Shown here piece after piece: positions 52,995-63,384 of a stretch of DNA of 64,000 nucleotides; the first letter of the stretch is position 1, and every line of letters begins with the position of its first letter. The stretch is taken from the NCBI RefSeq assembly GCF_013460135.1, contig NZ_CP038155.1, positions 1,984,001 through 2,048,000 on the forward strand. The letters are read 5' to 3'. The position numbers were made by a program, and so were the translations under genes. The notes under the pieces were generated by a model. It was given only the letters and a program-made list of their open reading frames with translations, was not told where the DNA came from and ran no database searches. The DNA is from Arsenophonus endosymbiont of Aphis craccivora. Its GTDB lineage: Bacteria > Pseudomonadota > Gammaproteobacteria > Enterobacterales > Enterobacteriaceae.

Positions 52995-53999
52995 ATGTAT
53001 TTCAATAGTAAGGAGATGATATTAACAAGCTATGAATTTTCATCTGCTAAGGTAAAAAATTGCCAGTTTCATATTGCTTACGGCGCAGATATTAATTTCT
53101 CTCTTGGTACTGCGATCTCTATCTGTTCGATTCTACATTTTAATAAAGATTATACCTTCCACTTTTATATATTCACTGATATGATTTCTGCAGATGAACT
53201 GAAAAAATATGATGAACTAACAAAAATATATAATACAAAAATAACAATATTACTTATCGACACTCTGCAGCTAAAAAAATTACCAACCAATAAATTGTGG
53301 TCTCATGCAATCTATTTTCGCTTTATCATTGCAAATTATTTTCACCAAAAAATAAATAAAATATTATATTTAGATTCAGACATTATTTGTTCGGGTGATA
53401 TATCAGAATTATTCACCATCAATTTAAGCTATCATATTATTGCGGCTGTCGCTGACCGAGACCAATACCTATGGAAAAAACGGGCTGAAATGCTAGCAAC
53501 ACCAGCAATAGCTAATGGCTACTTTAACTCTGGCGTTATGCTGATCGATACCGATAAGTGGTATAAAAATAAAGTAACTGAGAATACGATAAATGTATTA
53601 CTTGATGATCAGACAAAATCAAAATTTATATTTTATGATCAGGATGCATTAAATATATCTCTGGTAAATCAAGTTTTATTTTTAGAGAAAAAATTTAATA
53701 CCCAATTTAGTATTAATTATGAATTAAAAAATAGAACATTATTCCCTACCATTGATAATGTAAAATTCATTCATTATATTGGCCCAACCAAGCCATGGAA
53801 TAATTGGTCTGAATATCCCAGTACAGATCTGTTTATTACAATAAAAGAAAAATCTCCTTGGAAAACGACCCCTCTTATTGCGGCATCAACCTCCAACCAA
53901 TATCGATATGCAGCTAAGCATATGTTTAATAAGAAAAAATATATTCAATGGCTATTGAATTATCTCTATTATTTTGTTATTAAAGTTTTATATAAATAG
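52995..53999 (+). CDS. Family 8 glycosyltransferase, LPS core (WaaJ/RfaJ-like)
   Basis: 334 aa from the ATG at 52995, which has AAGGAAACTTA upstream; an ATG nine codons earlier lacks this. Adds a hexose to the lipopolysaccharide outer core from a nucleotide sugar, by family. The N-terminal part reads FHIAYGADINFSLGTAISI, the metal-binding DXD motif is ILYLDSDIICSGD, then GYFNSGVMLIDTDKW and FIHYIGPTKPW, all characteristic of GT8. No other LPS genes are adjacent. AT-rich like its neighbours. Confidence 0.88.
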   Translation: MYFNSKEMILTSYEFSSAKVKNCQFHIAYGADINFSLGTAISICSILHFNKDYTFHFYIFTDMISADELKKYDELTKIYNTKITILLIDTLQLKKLPTNKLWSHAIYFRFIIANYFHQKINKILYLDSDIICSGDISELFTINLSYHIIAAVADRDQYLWKKRAEMLATPAIANGYFNSGVMLIDTDKWYKNKVTENTINVLLDDQTKSKFIFYDQDALNISLVNQVLFLEKKFNTQFSINYELKNRTLFPTIDNVKFIHYIGPTKPWNNWSEYPSTDLFITIKEKSPWKTTPLIAASTSNQYRYAAKHMFNKKKYIQWLLNYLYYFVIKVLYK

Positions 54000-54086
54000 C
54001 AAATGGCATAAACCGTGAAATTGGATAATCGTCATTTGATGATAGACAATCATCCATTTTTACAGCTAAATTTTCAATCTATAGAT

Positions 54087-55141
54087 GGCTTTGTTGAATA
54101 AATCAGAATTAGCCGCCAGGATGGCTCCCTCTGCTACAGCTGTTATCCGATCCTGACGCTGTGTGGCATACCCAACAACGTCATACGGTTCAGCGCTTTG
54201 ACCATCGCCATTGCTTCACCTACCTGAGCCTCATAGTCACGCCGGCTCAGATGGCCACCCAGCAAAGTTTTTATGCGGAACATCGCTGTTTCTGCCACTG
54301 AACGCCGGTGATAACCCACTTTCTTTTTCCACATATCATTACTCCTGCTCAGACGCTGATTCGCCACCGCATGGTTACGTTCATGGTACTTGTCCGGCCA
54401 GTATTTCGCTCCGCTTCGCGGCGGGATAAGGGGCCTGATTTTCTTTCTTAGCAACGCATCGTGGCAGTAACAGGCGTCATAAGCACCGTCTGCTGACACT
54501 TCCCTGATTTTCCGGTGGGTTTGGTTAATCAGGCCCGGCAGTGCCTGCGCATCTGTCGTTCCGCTGAGCGATAAGTCGGCACAGATAATCTCATGAGTCA
54601 CACTGTCTGCTGCCAGATGAAGCTTGCGCCACACTCTTCGTCTGTCAGCCCCATGCTGCCTGACTTTCCATTCACCTTCGCCAAAGACCTTCAGACCGGT
54701 ACTGTCGATGACCAGATGCGAGATTTCACCACGCGTTGGCGTTTTTATGCTGATGTTGACGCTCTTTGCTCGTCTGCTGACCAGCGAGTAGTCCGGACAG
54801 CACAGCGGCAAAGACATGAGTTTAAAAATCGAATAAACGAAGCCCTGTAATGCCCGGAGCGACAGGTTAAACACACGCTTCATCATCAGGACAGTGGTAA
54901 CAGCCATATCGCTGTAGTAAAGCGGCCGGCCACGACCTTCAGGCGAAGAACTGTCAGTCCATCCAGCGATGGCCGACTCATCAAGCCAGACCGTCAGGGA
55001 ACCGCGTTGTCTGAGTGCCTTGTTGTACGCGGGCCAGTTGGTAATTTTAAACTTTTGCTTTGCCATGGGGACCTGATGTTGAAACGAATTTAGCGATCAG
55101 CTCCGCCAATCACCTAAAAGTTCGATTTATTCAACAAAGCC
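54087..55141 (-). mobile_element. IS903-group element, copy 13
   Basis: Full 1055 bp. Flanks TCTATAGAT and CTTTTCACC differ. The right side is the tail of a transporter gene, so the copy marks a junction. Confidence 0.95.
54143..55066 (-). CDS. IS5-family transposase (copy 13)
   Basis: Intact 307-aa ORF. Tyr78 (GFVYSI) is private; Ser274 and Arg275 are shared with copy 10. Confidence 0.94.
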   Translation of the reverse strand: MAKQKFKITNWPAYNKALRQRGSLTVWLDESAIAGWTDSSSPEGRGRPLYYSDMAVTTVLMMKRVFNLSLRALQGFVYSIFKLMSLPLCCPDYSLVSRRAKSVNISIKTPTRGEISHLVIDSTGLKVFGEGEWKVRQHGADRRRVWRKLHLAADSVTHEIICADLSLSGTTDAQALPGLINQTHRKIREVSADGAYDACYCHDALLRKKIRPLIPPRSGAKYWPDKYHERNHAVANQRLSRSNDMWKKKVGYHRRSVAETAMFRIKTLLGGHLSRRDYEAQVGEAMAMVKALNRMTLLGMPHSVRIG

Positions 55142-55245
55142 CTTTTCACCATAACTGGGTATTTTGGTTAATGGTATTGATTGCCATTCCAGCACTATTT
55201 ATTCGCCCGAATAAAAAAATAACATCATTAAATGCGATGGAATAG
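55142..55245 (+). pseudogene. C-terminal fragment of a transporter, probably MFS
   Basis: About 33 codons: FHHNWVFWLMVLIAIPALFI (a membrane helix), then RPNKKITSLNAME and a stop. The pattern of a last helix followed by a short charged tail resembles drug-efflux MFS proteins such as MdtD. An ORF beginning in the IS end (ATG at 55060) runs in frame into it. Too short to name. Confidence 0.5.
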
Positions 55246-55585
55246 CCAAACAATTAAGTTAGAGTAGTTCATTTAATTTGAATAACAGATAAATATTAAC
55301 CAACTATGCAGATAAAAATTTTTATATTAAAACTAAACAAGCTGGCCAATCATTAAAATACCCCTTAATGCCTGAAAAGGAATAGTGGTTTTATATCCAA
55401 TTAAGCAATAAATCACCGACAACAAGAGTAAGTATTGAAAATATTTAGCGGGTTTATTTAACTAATTAAAGCCATGGTGAATTTTTACCATTTGCAGCCT
55501 TCACCAATTAGTAAATGACAAAGTTACGCCATCAAGACATTATTAACTCAATATACCTGTGGCTATTGCTTTTTAAGCGCATTGT
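55246..55585. other. Intergenic, no gene seen
   Basis: About 340 bp between the transporter fragment and suhB; AT-rich, no ORF or clear hairpin. Confidence 0.45.
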
Positions 55586-56389
55586 TTAGCATTTCAATGG
55601 ATCGCTTAACTCGGTCTGCATTTCTAGCACCATTTTTTTCACTATCCGTGGACTGCCAGCTAGCAGATTGCCAGAGGTGAGATAATTATGTCCGCCAACG
55701 AAGTCGGTTACAATTCCACCAGCTTCACGCACCAATAGTTCTCCAGCCATAAAATCCCACGGTTTTAAGCCAATCTCAAAAAAGCCATCGACACGATCAG
55801 CAGCAACATAAGCTAAGTCCAAAGCCGCTGAACCTATGCGGCGAAAATCGGCGCATTTTTTAAATAGTGTAGCGACAATATTAATATATGCAGCTGAATG
55901 TTGTTTCGCTTTGAAAGGAAAACCCGTAGCAATAATTGCCCCTTCTAATTCATTATTATTTTTAAGACGAAGGCGGTAACCGTTTAATTGTGCACCTTGC
56001 CCACGTACCGCAGTAAATAGCTCATTAAGCATAGGATTATAAATAGCGGCGATTTCTGTACGGCCGTTAATACGTACTGCGATGGAGACGGCAAAATGGG
56101 GTAAGCGTTTAGTGAAATTGGTTGTGCCATCCAAAGGATCAATAACCCACTGAATATCATTTTTTTCACCAAGTATTTGACCACTCTCTTCGGTAATAAT
56201 GGTATGAGTAGGATAAGATTTTTGAATGACTTCAATAATAATTTGTTCTGCTTTTTTATCAATATTGGTCACGAAATCATTTTGTCCTTTTGCCATTATT
56301 TCGATATAGTCAGGTTTTTCATAGCTTTTAGCAATAAAGTTACCTGCTTGGCGAGCTGCCCGTATAGCAATAGTTAGCATTGGATGCAT
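55586..56389 (-). CDS. suhB: Inositol monophosphatase / ribosome-antitermination factor SuhB
   Basis: 267 aa, the E. coli length. Mg-dependent inositol-1-phosphatase fold; in enterics SuhB also acts in the rRNA antitermination complex with Nus factors. Metal motifs are WVIDPLDGTTNFTKRLPHF and PWDFMAGELLVREAGG. Divergent from trmJ with 130 bp between, the enteric arrangement upstream of isc. Intact. Confidence 0.96.
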   Translation of the reverse strand: MHPMLTIAIRAARQAGNFIAKSYEKPDYIEIMAKGQNDFVTNIDKKAEQIIIEVIQKSYPTHTIITEESGQILGEKNDIQWVIDPLDGTTNFTKRLPHFAVSIAVRINGRTEIAAIYNPMLNELFTAVRGQGAQLNGYRLRLKNNNELEGAIIATGFPFKAKQHSAAYINIVATLFKKCADFRRIGSAALDLAYVAADRVDGFFEIGLKPWDFMAGELLVREAGGIVTDFVGGHNYLTSGNLLAGSPRIVKKMVLEMQTELSDPLKC

Positions 56390-56519
56390 GGGTTATTTCC
56401 ACTGGAATGTTAAAGAACAAGGCAAGGTTTAAGCAAGTTCGGCAGTATAACATAGATTCGTCAACATGACTATGATTGTGGTAGAATAGCCTGATTATTA
56501 ACACCAAATACAGACAATC

Positions 56520-57248
56520 ATGCTAGAAAATATTCGCATTATTTTGGTTGAAACCTCGCATACCGGAAATATGGGATCAACTGCCCGTGCGATGAAAACG
56601 ATGGGACTAACTAATTTGTACTTAGTTAATCCACTCATATTGCCGGATGCACAGGCTATTGCATTATCAGCTGGCGCCAGTGATGTTATTGGTCAAGCGA
56701 CTATCGTGAAAACATTAGATCAAGCTTTGCTTGGATGCAGCTTGGTAATTGGAACGAGTGTGCGCGATCGTACGTTATCATGGCCACAGGTAACTCCTCG
56801 CGAATGTGGCGAAAAAACTTTCCGCCAGGCAATAAATTCTCCGGTGGCTATCATTTTTGGCCGCGAACGAGTTGGTTTAACAAATGAAGAACTACAGAGA
56901 TGCCAATATCATCTTCATATTCCAACCAACTCTGAATATGGTTCACTCAATTTAGCAATGGCTGTTCAATTGATCAGTTATGAAATTCGTATGGCATACC
57001 TAGCAATAAATGAAAAAAAATCCTCGGTAGATAATGAAGATAGGGTACAATATCCACCATTTGAGGATATAGAACGATTTTATAACCATCTTGAAGCAGT
57101 GCTTAATGTATCTGGATTTATCAGAAAGCGTCACCCCGGGCACATCATGAATAAATTGCGACGTTTATTTACTCGAGCGCGTCCCGAAGTGCAGGAACTC
57201 CATATTTTGCGTGGCATTCTCACATCAATTGAAAAATGGCATAAATAA
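56520..57248 (+). CDS. trmJ: tRNA (cytidine/uridine-2'-O) methyltransferase TrmJ
   Basis: 242 aa (E. coli 246). SPOUT-family enzyme that methylates the ribose of position 32 in several tRNAs using S-adenosylmethionine. SPOUT motifs include [39 protein letters not shown] and [18 protein letters not shown] (the trefoil-knot SAM loop). 87 bp upstream of iscR. Intact. Confidence 0.95.
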   Translation: MLENIRIILVETSHTGNMGSTARAMKTMGLTNLYLVNPLILPDAQAIALSAGASDVIGQATIVKTLDQALLGCSLVIGTSVRDRTLSWPQVTPRECGEKTFRQAINSPVAIIFGRERVGLTNEELQRCQYHLHIPTNSEYGSLNLAMAVQLISYEIRMAYLAINEKKSSVDNEDRVQYPPFEDIERFYNHLEAVLNVSGFIRKRHPGHIMNKLRRLFTRARPEVQELHILRGILTSIEKWHK

Positions 57249-57270
57249 TAGTTGATTAAATTAATAGGTT

Positions 57271-57300
57271 AAATAGTTGACTAAAACACTCTGGAATGAC
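57271..57300 (+). promoter_or_regulatory. Probable iscR promoter with IscR site
   Basis: AAATAGTTGACTAAAACACT then CTGGAATGAC, about 36 bp before the iscR start. E. coli has a closely similar block (TTGACC then ACTCGGGAATGTC) overlapping its iscR promoter, where holo-IscR binds and represses. The assignment is by resemblance. Confidence 0.5.
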
Positions 57301-57335
57301 ACAATTTTTGTCACATTTAACTATGGGGATATATT

Positions 57336-57830
57336 ATGAGACTCACATCTAAAGGACGCTATGCAGTAACAGCCATGCTGGATGTGGTATTGCATTCAAA
57401 GACAGGGCCTGTGCCATTGGCTGATATATCGGAACGTCAAGGCATTTCTCTTTCTTATCTTGAGCAACTTTTTTCTCGACTTCGCAAAAACGAACTGGTT
57501 TCCAGTGTTCGTGGCCCTGGCGGCGGATATTTATTAGGTCGGGAAGCGAAAAATATTTTTATCGCTCAAGTGATTTCTGCTGTTGATGAGTCTGTTGATG
57601 CAACTCGTTGTCAAGGAAAAAAAGAAGGATGTCAAGGTGGAGAGCGTTGTTTGACCCATGCACTATGGCGTGATTTAAGTGACCGTATTACGGGTTTTCT
57701 TAGTAATATTAGCTTAGAAGAATTGGTCAATAATCAAGAAGTACAAGAAGTTGCTGATCGTCAAGATAACGATAAACACCATGTGAGAGCGATTCATCAA
57801 TCCAAACCCATTATTAATATACGAGCATAA
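57336..57830 (+). CDS. iscR: Fe-S cluster regulator IscR
   Basis: 164 aa (E. coli 162). Rrf2-family winged-helix regulator that, with a [2Fe-2S] cluster, represses isc. Helix-turn-helix at about 28-50 ([20 protein letters not shown]). Cluster ligands are Cys92, Cys99, Cys105 and His108 ([17 protein letters not shown]), one residue longer between the first two Cys than in E. coli. First gene of iscRSUA-hscBA. Intact. Confidence 0.96.
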   Translation: MRLTSKGRYAVTAMLDVVLHSKTGPVPLADISERQGISLSYLEQLFSRLRKNELVSSVRGPGGGYLLGREAKNIFIAQVISAVDESVDATRCQGKKEGCQGGERCLTHALWRDLSDRITGFLSNISLEELVNNQEVQEVADRQDNDKHHVRAIHQSKPIINIRA

Positions 57831-57911
57831 ATTGCACGGTTCTACAAAATAGAATAATTGCAAAGTGATAAAATTTTGAGACGTTTTTCGTCTTATGGAG
57901 CTAGTGAGTTA

Positions 57912-59126
57912 ATGAAACTACCGATTTATTTAGACTACTCGGCGACTACACCGGTTGATCCCCGTGTTGCTAAAAAAATGATCCAGTGTATGACAATGGA
58001 TGGCAATTTTGGTAATCCATCATCGCTCTCTCATGGTTTTGGCTGGCGGGCTGAAGAAGCTGTTGATATTGCGCGAAATCAGATTGCTGAATTAGTCAAT
58101 GCGGATCCGCGTGAGATTGTTTTTACTTCAGGAGCGACTGAATCAGATAACCTGGCAGTGAAAGGGGTTGCCAATTTCTATCAGAAAAAAGGTAAACATA
58201 TCATTACCAGTAAAACCGAGCATAAAGCGGTGTTGGATACTTGCCGTCAACTTGAGCGTGAAGGTTTTGAAGTGACTTACCTTTCACCACAAAATAGTGG
58301 TCTTATTGATTTACATGAACTTGAAGCGGCTATGCGTGATGATACAATTTTGGTTTCTAGCATGCATGTCAATAATGAGATTGGAATCATTCAAGATATT
58401 GCCTCTATTGGCGAACTTTGCCGCAATAGAGGAATTTTTTTTCATGTTGATGCTACCCAAGCGGTAGGTAAATTACCGATTGATTTGAGTAAACTAAAAG
58501 TTGATTTAATGTCTTTCTCAGCACATAAACTGTATGGACCAATGGGAATAGGTGTACTTTATGTGCGTCGTAAACCCCGTATTCGACTTGAAGCCCAACA
58601 ACATGGCGGTGGTCATGAACGAGGCATGCGCTCAGGAACATTACCTGTCCACCAAATTGTAGGAATGGGGGAAGCTTATCGGATTGCTAAAGCAGAAATG
58701 GCGGTAGAGTCTGATAGATTAAATTCCTTACGCCAACGTTTATGGAACGGCATTAAGAATATTGAAGAAGTTTATCTTAATGGCTCCCTGGTAAATGGCG
58801 CACCTCATATTCTGAATGTCAGTTTTAACTATGTAGAAGGTGAATCATTGATGATGGCACTCAAAGATTTGGCTGTCTCATCAGGTTCCGCGTGTACATC
58901 AGCAAGCCTCGAACCTTCATATGTACTAAGGGCATTGGGAATGAATGATGAGTTAGCTCACAGCTCAATTCGTTTCTCCTTTGGTCGATTCACCACAGAA
59001 GAAGAAATCGATTATGCCATCCAGCTAATCCATAATGCGATAGGTCGGCTGCGTGATTTTTCTCCGTTATGGAAGATGTATAAGCAGGGTGTCGATCTTA
59101 ATAGCATTGAATGGGCTCATCATTAA
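57912..59126 (+). CDS. iscS: Cysteine desulfurase IscS
   Basis: 404 aa, the E. coli length, from the [14 protein letters not shown] start; the frame is open to 57858 but the extra residues have no homology. PLP enzyme taking sulfur from cysteine for Fe-S clusters, thiamine and tRNA thiolation. PLP lysine in [12 protein letters not shown] and the persulfide Cys in [14 protein letters not shown] are both present. Intact. Confidence 0.97.
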   Translation: MKLPIYLDYSATTPVDPRVAKKMIQCMTMDGNFGNPSSLSHGFGWRAEEAVDIARNQIAELVNADPREIVFTSGATESDNLAVKGVANFYQKKGKHIITSKTEHKAVLDTCRQLEREGFEVTYLSPQNSGLIDLHELEAAMRDDTILVSSMHVNNEIGIIQDIASIGELCRNRGIFFHVDATQAVGKLPIDLSKLKVDLMSFSAHKLYGPMGIGVLYVRRKPRIRLEAQQHGGGHERGMRSGTLPVHQIVGMGEAYRIAKAEMAVESDRLNSLRQRLWNGIKNIEEVYLNGSLVNGAPHILNVSFNYVEGESLMMALKDLAVSSGSACTSASLEPSYVLRALGMNDELAHSSIRFSFGRFTTEEEIDYAIQLIHNAIGRLRDFSPLWKMYKQGVDLNSIEWAHH

Positions 59127-59150
59127 TAGACGGATTAAGGAGTTTAAAAT

Positions 59151-59537
59151 ATGGCATATAGTGAGAAAGTAATTGATCATTATGAAAATCCACGTAACGT
59201 AGGTTCGTTTGATAATGATGATCCAATGGTGGGCAGTGGGATGGTAGGGGCACCTGCATACGGTGATGTCATGAAGCTTCAGATCAAAGTTAATGACGCA
59301 GGCATCATCGAAGATGCGCGTTTTAAAACTTATGGTTGTGGTTCGGCCATTGCCTCTATTTCATTGATAACGGAATGGATGAAAGGTAAGTCATTGGATG
59401 AAGCGGAGACTATCAAAAATACGGCTATTGCAGAGGAATTAGAGCTGCCTCCGGTTAAAATTCACTGTTCTATTTTGGCAGAAGATGCGATTAAAGCCGC
59501 TATTGCAGACTATAAAAATAAACGGCAAAGAAAATAA
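59151..59537 (+). CDS. iscU: Fe-S scaffold IscU with Tyr at Cys37
   Basis: 128 aa, full length. IscU receives sulfur from IscS and iron to build clusters, then hands them over via HscA/HscB. The second and third ligands are present (YGCGSAIAS and KIHCSILAE) and the HscA-recognition LPPVK is intact. The first ligand is replaced: GAPAYGDVM instead of GAPACGDVM, codon TAC, residue 37. Cys37 is essential in studied IscU proteins, so this copy is probably inactive or has altered chemistry. It fits the damaged hscB and hscA downstream. Confidence 0.95.
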   Translation: MAYSEKVIDHYENPRNVGSFDNDDPMVGSGMVGAPAYGDVMKLQIKVNDAGIIEDARFKTYGCGSAIASISLITEWMKGKSLDEAETIKNTAIAEELELPPVKIHCSILAEDAIKAAIADYKNKRQRK

Positions 59538-59636
59538 TTAATTAATTAATTAATATAAAAATCCCTTTTAGGCGTGATGCTATTTTATTTTTGTTTATAG
59601 TATCCGCCTGCACTGGTTTTGATTGAGAGGTGTTGT

Positions 59637-59960
59637 ATGTCAATTTCTCTAACAGAAAAAGCTGCAGAGCGTATTCTGACTTTCTTACATAACCGAGGAA
59701 AAGGTGAAGGATTAAGTGTAGGCTTTAGGACTTCTGGCTGCTCAGGCATGGCTTATGTGCTTGAATTTGTTGATATCATTAATGAAGACGATACAGTATT
59801 TGAAGACAAAGGCGTAAAAGTTATTGTTGATGGTAAAAGCATTGTTTATCTCAATGGGACAGAATTGTATTTTGTTAAAGAAGGTCTTAATGAAGGTTTT
59901 AAGTTTAACAATCCTAACAGCAAAAATGAGTGTGGCTGCGGTGAAAGCTTTAACGTATGA
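59637..59960 (+). CDS. iscA: A-type Fe-S carrier IscA
   Basis: 107 aa, the E. coli length, from the ATG at 59637 (GAGAGG upstream); six extra in-frame codons precede it. Carries clusters to apo-proteins. The three conserved Cys are in [14 protein letters not shown] and NECGCGESF. Intact. Confidence 0.96.
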   Translation: MSISLTEKAAERILTFLHNRGKGEGLSVGFRTSGCSGMAYVLEFVDIINEDDTVFEDKGVKVIVDGKSIVYLNGTELYFVKEGLNEGFKFNNPNSKNECGCGESFNV

Positions 59961-60052
59961 GAATTTATTTATTATTTGTTAAGTCTAAAACTAAATAGAC
60001 GACGTGATAAATTTTTTAACCGTCTATTTAATATTTTCAACTTAGAGCATTT

Positions 60053-60574
60053 ATGGATTATTTTACCCTTTTCGGTCTGACATTTTCATATTCTATTGAT
60101 CTTGAGCAATTAACTTACCGTTATCAGGAATTACAGCGCCGGTATCATCCTGATCGCTTTGCTAACCAATCTGAAAGCGACAAAGTATCTGCACTGCAAC
60201 AGGCTGCGACAATTAATGCTGCTTATCAAGCCTTAAAACACCCTTTGAAACGTGCTGAATATATGCTCACTTTATATGATATTGATATCAATAATGAGCA
60301 ATATACTATGCATGATACGGCTTTTTTGATGGAGCAGCTTGCGCTACGTGAAGAATTGGAGTGTATCGAAACCAGTGTTCAAGCAGAAGAGGCATTAGCC
60401 TTGTTTTCCTCTAGTTTAGTTAAAACAATAAAAAACTACTTACAGGAAATGTAAAAACAACTAAATAGTGAACAGTGGATAAATGCAGCTGATACTGTTC
60501 GGAAACTTCGTTTTCTTGATAAGTTGCAGCAACAAGTTGAACAATTGGAAGAGCGCTTATTCAATCGTTTTTAG
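60053..60574 (+). pseudogene. hscB: HscB co-chaperone gene with internal TAA
   Basis: HscB is the J-domain protein that brings IscU to HscA. The J domain has RYHPDRF (HPD intact). The frame stops at TAA 60452-60454 after KNYLQEM, then continues [20 protein letters not shown] to RLFNRF, closely matching the E. coli C-terminus, ending at 60574. Without the stop the protein would be 173 residues (E. coli 171). The truncated 133-residue form lacks part of the IscU-binding helical domain. Confidence 0.9.
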
Positions 60575-60584
60575 AGTAAATTTT

Positions 60585-62327
60585 ATGGCATTATTACAAA
60601 TTAGTGAGCCGGGCATGTCGTCTATGCCACATCAGCACCGTTTAGCCGCTGGTATTGATTTAGGTACCACAAATTCGTTGATTGCAACGGTTCGCAGCGG
60701 AAAAGCGGAAACACTGCCTGATCCAGCAGGATATGAATTGCTACCCTCAATAGTTAGTTATCAACCAACGGCTATTACAGTAGGTAAGCAAGCACAAGCA
60801 AAAGTAGAACAAGATCCGGCTAATACCATTATTTCAGCTAAGCGTTTATTGGGGCGCTCACTGGCTGAGATCCAGCAACGTTATCCTAATTTACCCTACC
60901 AATTGACAGCAAGTAAAAATGGCTTACCGCTGATCCAGACAGCTATAGGGCAAGTTGATCCTATTCAAGTTTCTTCTGAGATATTAAAGTCGTTGGTGCA
61001 GCGGGCAGAAGAAACATTGAATGGTAGATTAGAAGGTGTAGTGATCACTGTGCCTGCTTATTTTGATGATGCGCAAGGTCAAGAACTAAAGATGCGGCGC
61101 GGTTGGCCGGATTACAGGTATTACGTTTATTGAATGAACCCAATGCGGCTGCTATTGCCTATGGTTTAGATTCACAACAAGAGGGTATCATTGCTGTTTA
61201 TGATTTGGGTGGTGGTACTTTTGATATTTCCATTCTTATGTTACAGCGTGGCGTATTTGAAGTATTAGCAACAGGCGGAGACACGGCATTAGGAGGTGAT
61301 GATTTTGATCATTTGCTGGTGGATTGGATATATCAACAAGCGGGTATTACTGATTGCCAAGATCATCGCCTACAGCGACAGATTTTAAATATAGCCAGCC
61401 AGGCTAAAATAGCATTAACGACTTGTAGCCATACTGAGATTGAAATCAATGGTTTGCGAGGGGTTTTGTCCAGGGAGCAGCTAAACACATTAATTTGGCC
61501 ATTGATCAAACGCACTTTATTAACCTGTCGTCGCGCATTGAAAGATGCAGCGCTTGATATCGATGATGTTTTGCAGGTCGTCATGGTGGGTGGTTCGACG
61601 CGTGTACCGTTGGTGGTTTCTATGGTTGAAGAATTTTTTGGCCTTACACCATTAACTTTAATTGATCCGGATAAAGTTGTTGCTATTGTGGCGGCTATTC
61701 AGGCAGATATTTTAGTTGGTAATAAACCTGATAGTGAAATATTGCTACTGGATGTTACTCCTTTTTCGATTGGCTTAGAAACCATGGGGGGCCTGGTTGA
61801 AAAAGTGATCCCACGTAATACGACACTGCCTATCGCTAATGCACAGGAATTTACTACCTTTAAAGATGAGCAAACAGCCATGACATTTCATATTGTCCAA
61901 GGAGAACGTGAAATGGTTAATGATTGTCGTTCGTTAGCGCGTTTTACCCTACGTGGAATACCGCCACTAGCTGCCGGCGGAGCGCATATTCGGGTAGTTT
62001 TTCAAATAGATGCAGATGGATTATTGAGTGTCAGCGCAGTAGAAAAGTCAACCGGTGTTCGTTCTTCGATTCAAGTTAAACCTTCATATGGTTTAACTGA
62101 TGAAGAAATTGCCAATATGATCACTGATTCAATCACTAATGCTCAAGATGATATGGTAGAGCGTCGTCTTGCTGAGCAGAAAGTTGAAGCTGCTTGGGTA
62201 ATAGAAAGTCTAATGGCTGCATTAAAACAAGATGCGCATTTATTGAATAAAGAAGAAAAAGCAGTAATTGATAATGCTGTAAATAAATTAGTTAACTGCA
62301 CACAGGAAAGCTCCTCACCTGTTGCGA
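60585..62327 (+). pseudogene. hscA: HscA chaperone gene, frameshifted and IS-truncated
   Basis: Hsp70-type chaperone that releases clusters from IscU. Starts [13 protein letters not shown], with [20 protein letters not shown] frameshift near 61085-61095 breaks [28 protein letters not shown] resumes in another frame. The frame then runs through the substrate-binding domain until IS copy 14 removes about the last 45 residues. A conserved Gly in DKVVAIGAAIQ is Val. The fdx and iscX genes that normally follow are absent here. Confidence 0.92.
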
Positions 62328-63382
62328 GGCTTTGTTGAATAAATCGAACTTTTAGGTGATTGGCGGAGCTGATCGCTAAATTCGTTTCAACATCAGGTCC
62401 CCATGGCAAAGCAAAAGTTTAAAATTACCAACTGGCCCGCGTACAACAAGGCACTCAGACAACGCGGTTCCCTGACGGTCTTGCTTGATGAGTCGGCCAT
62501 CGCTGGATGGACTGACAGTTCTTCGCCTGAAGGTCGTGGCCGGCCGCTTTACTACAGCGATATGACTGTTACCACTGTCCTGATGATGAAGCGTGTGTTT
62601 AACCTGTCGCTCCGGGCATTACAGGGCTTCGTTGATTCGATTTTTAAACTCATGTCTTTGCCGCTATGCTGTCCGGACTACTCGCTGGTCAGCAGACGAG
62701 CAAAGAGCGTCAACATCAGCATAAAAACGCCAACGCGTGGTGAAATCTCGCATCTGGTCATCGACAGTACCGGTCTGAAGGTCTTTGGCGAAGGTGAATG
62801 GAAAGTCAGGCAGCATGGGGCTGACAGACGAAGAGTGTGGCGCAAGCTTCATCTGGCAGCAGACAGTGTGACTCATGAGATTATCTGTGCCGACTTATCG
62901 CTCAGCGGAACGACAGATGCGCAGGCACTGCCGGGCCTGATTAACCAAACCCACCGGAAAATCAGGGAAGTGTCAGCAGACGGTGCTTATGACGCCTGTT
63001 ACTGCCACGATGCGTTGCTAAGAAAGAAAATCAGGCCCCTTATCCCGCCGCGAAGCGGAGCGAAATACTGGCCGGACAAGTACCATGAACGTAACCATGC
63101 GGTGGCGAATCAGCGTCTGAGCAGGAGTAATGATATGTGGAAAAAGAAAGTGGGTTATCACCGGCGTTCAGTGGCAGAAACAGCGATGTTCCGCATAAAA
63201 ACTTTGCTGGGTGGCCATCTGAGGCTGCGTGACTATGAGGCTCAGGTAGGTGAAGCAATGGCGATGGTCAAAGCGCTGAACCGTATGACGTTGTTGGGTA
63301 TGCCACACAGCGTCAGGATCGGATAACAGCTGTAGCAGAGGGAGCCATCCTGGCGGCTAATTCTGATTTATTCAACAAAGCC
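62328..63382 (+). mobile_element. IS903-group element, copy 14
   Basis: Full 1055 bp. Flanks CTGTTGCGA and CAATGCCAA differ. It joins truncated hscA to a truncated GNAT gene, with loss of the rest of the isc operon from this locus. Confidence 0.95.
62403..63326 (+). CDS. IS5-family transposase (copy 14)
   Basis: Intact 307-aa ORF. Leu27 in place of Trp (TVLLDES) and Thr55 are private. Confidence 0.94.
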   Translation: MAKQKFKITNWPAYNKALRQRGSLTVLLDESAIAGWTDSSSPEGRGRPLYYSDMTVTTVLMMKRVFNLSLRALQGFVDSIFKLMSLPLCCPDYSLVSRRAKSVNISIKTPTRGEISHLVIDSTGLKVFGEGEWKVRQHGADRRRVWRKLHLAADSVTHEIICADLSLSGTTDAQALPGLINQTHRKIREVSADGAYDACYCHDALLRKKIRPLIPPRSGAKYWPDKYHERNHAVANQRLSRSNDMWKKKVGYHRRSVAETAMFRIKTLLGGHLRLRDYEAQVGEAMAMVKALNRMTLLGMPHSVRIG

Positions 63383-63384
63383 CA

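Noticed and set aside
43706..60574. Genome-wide stop-codon reassignment or programmed readthrough
   Set aside because: All three stop codons occur as lesions and intact genes also end with all three, alongside true frameshifts and truncations; ordinary pseudogene decay is simpler.
62143..62409. 88-aa outward IS frame running antisense to hscA
   Set aside because: It uses the IS-derived start but then reads the complementary strand of hscA, so it is not a meaningful fusion.
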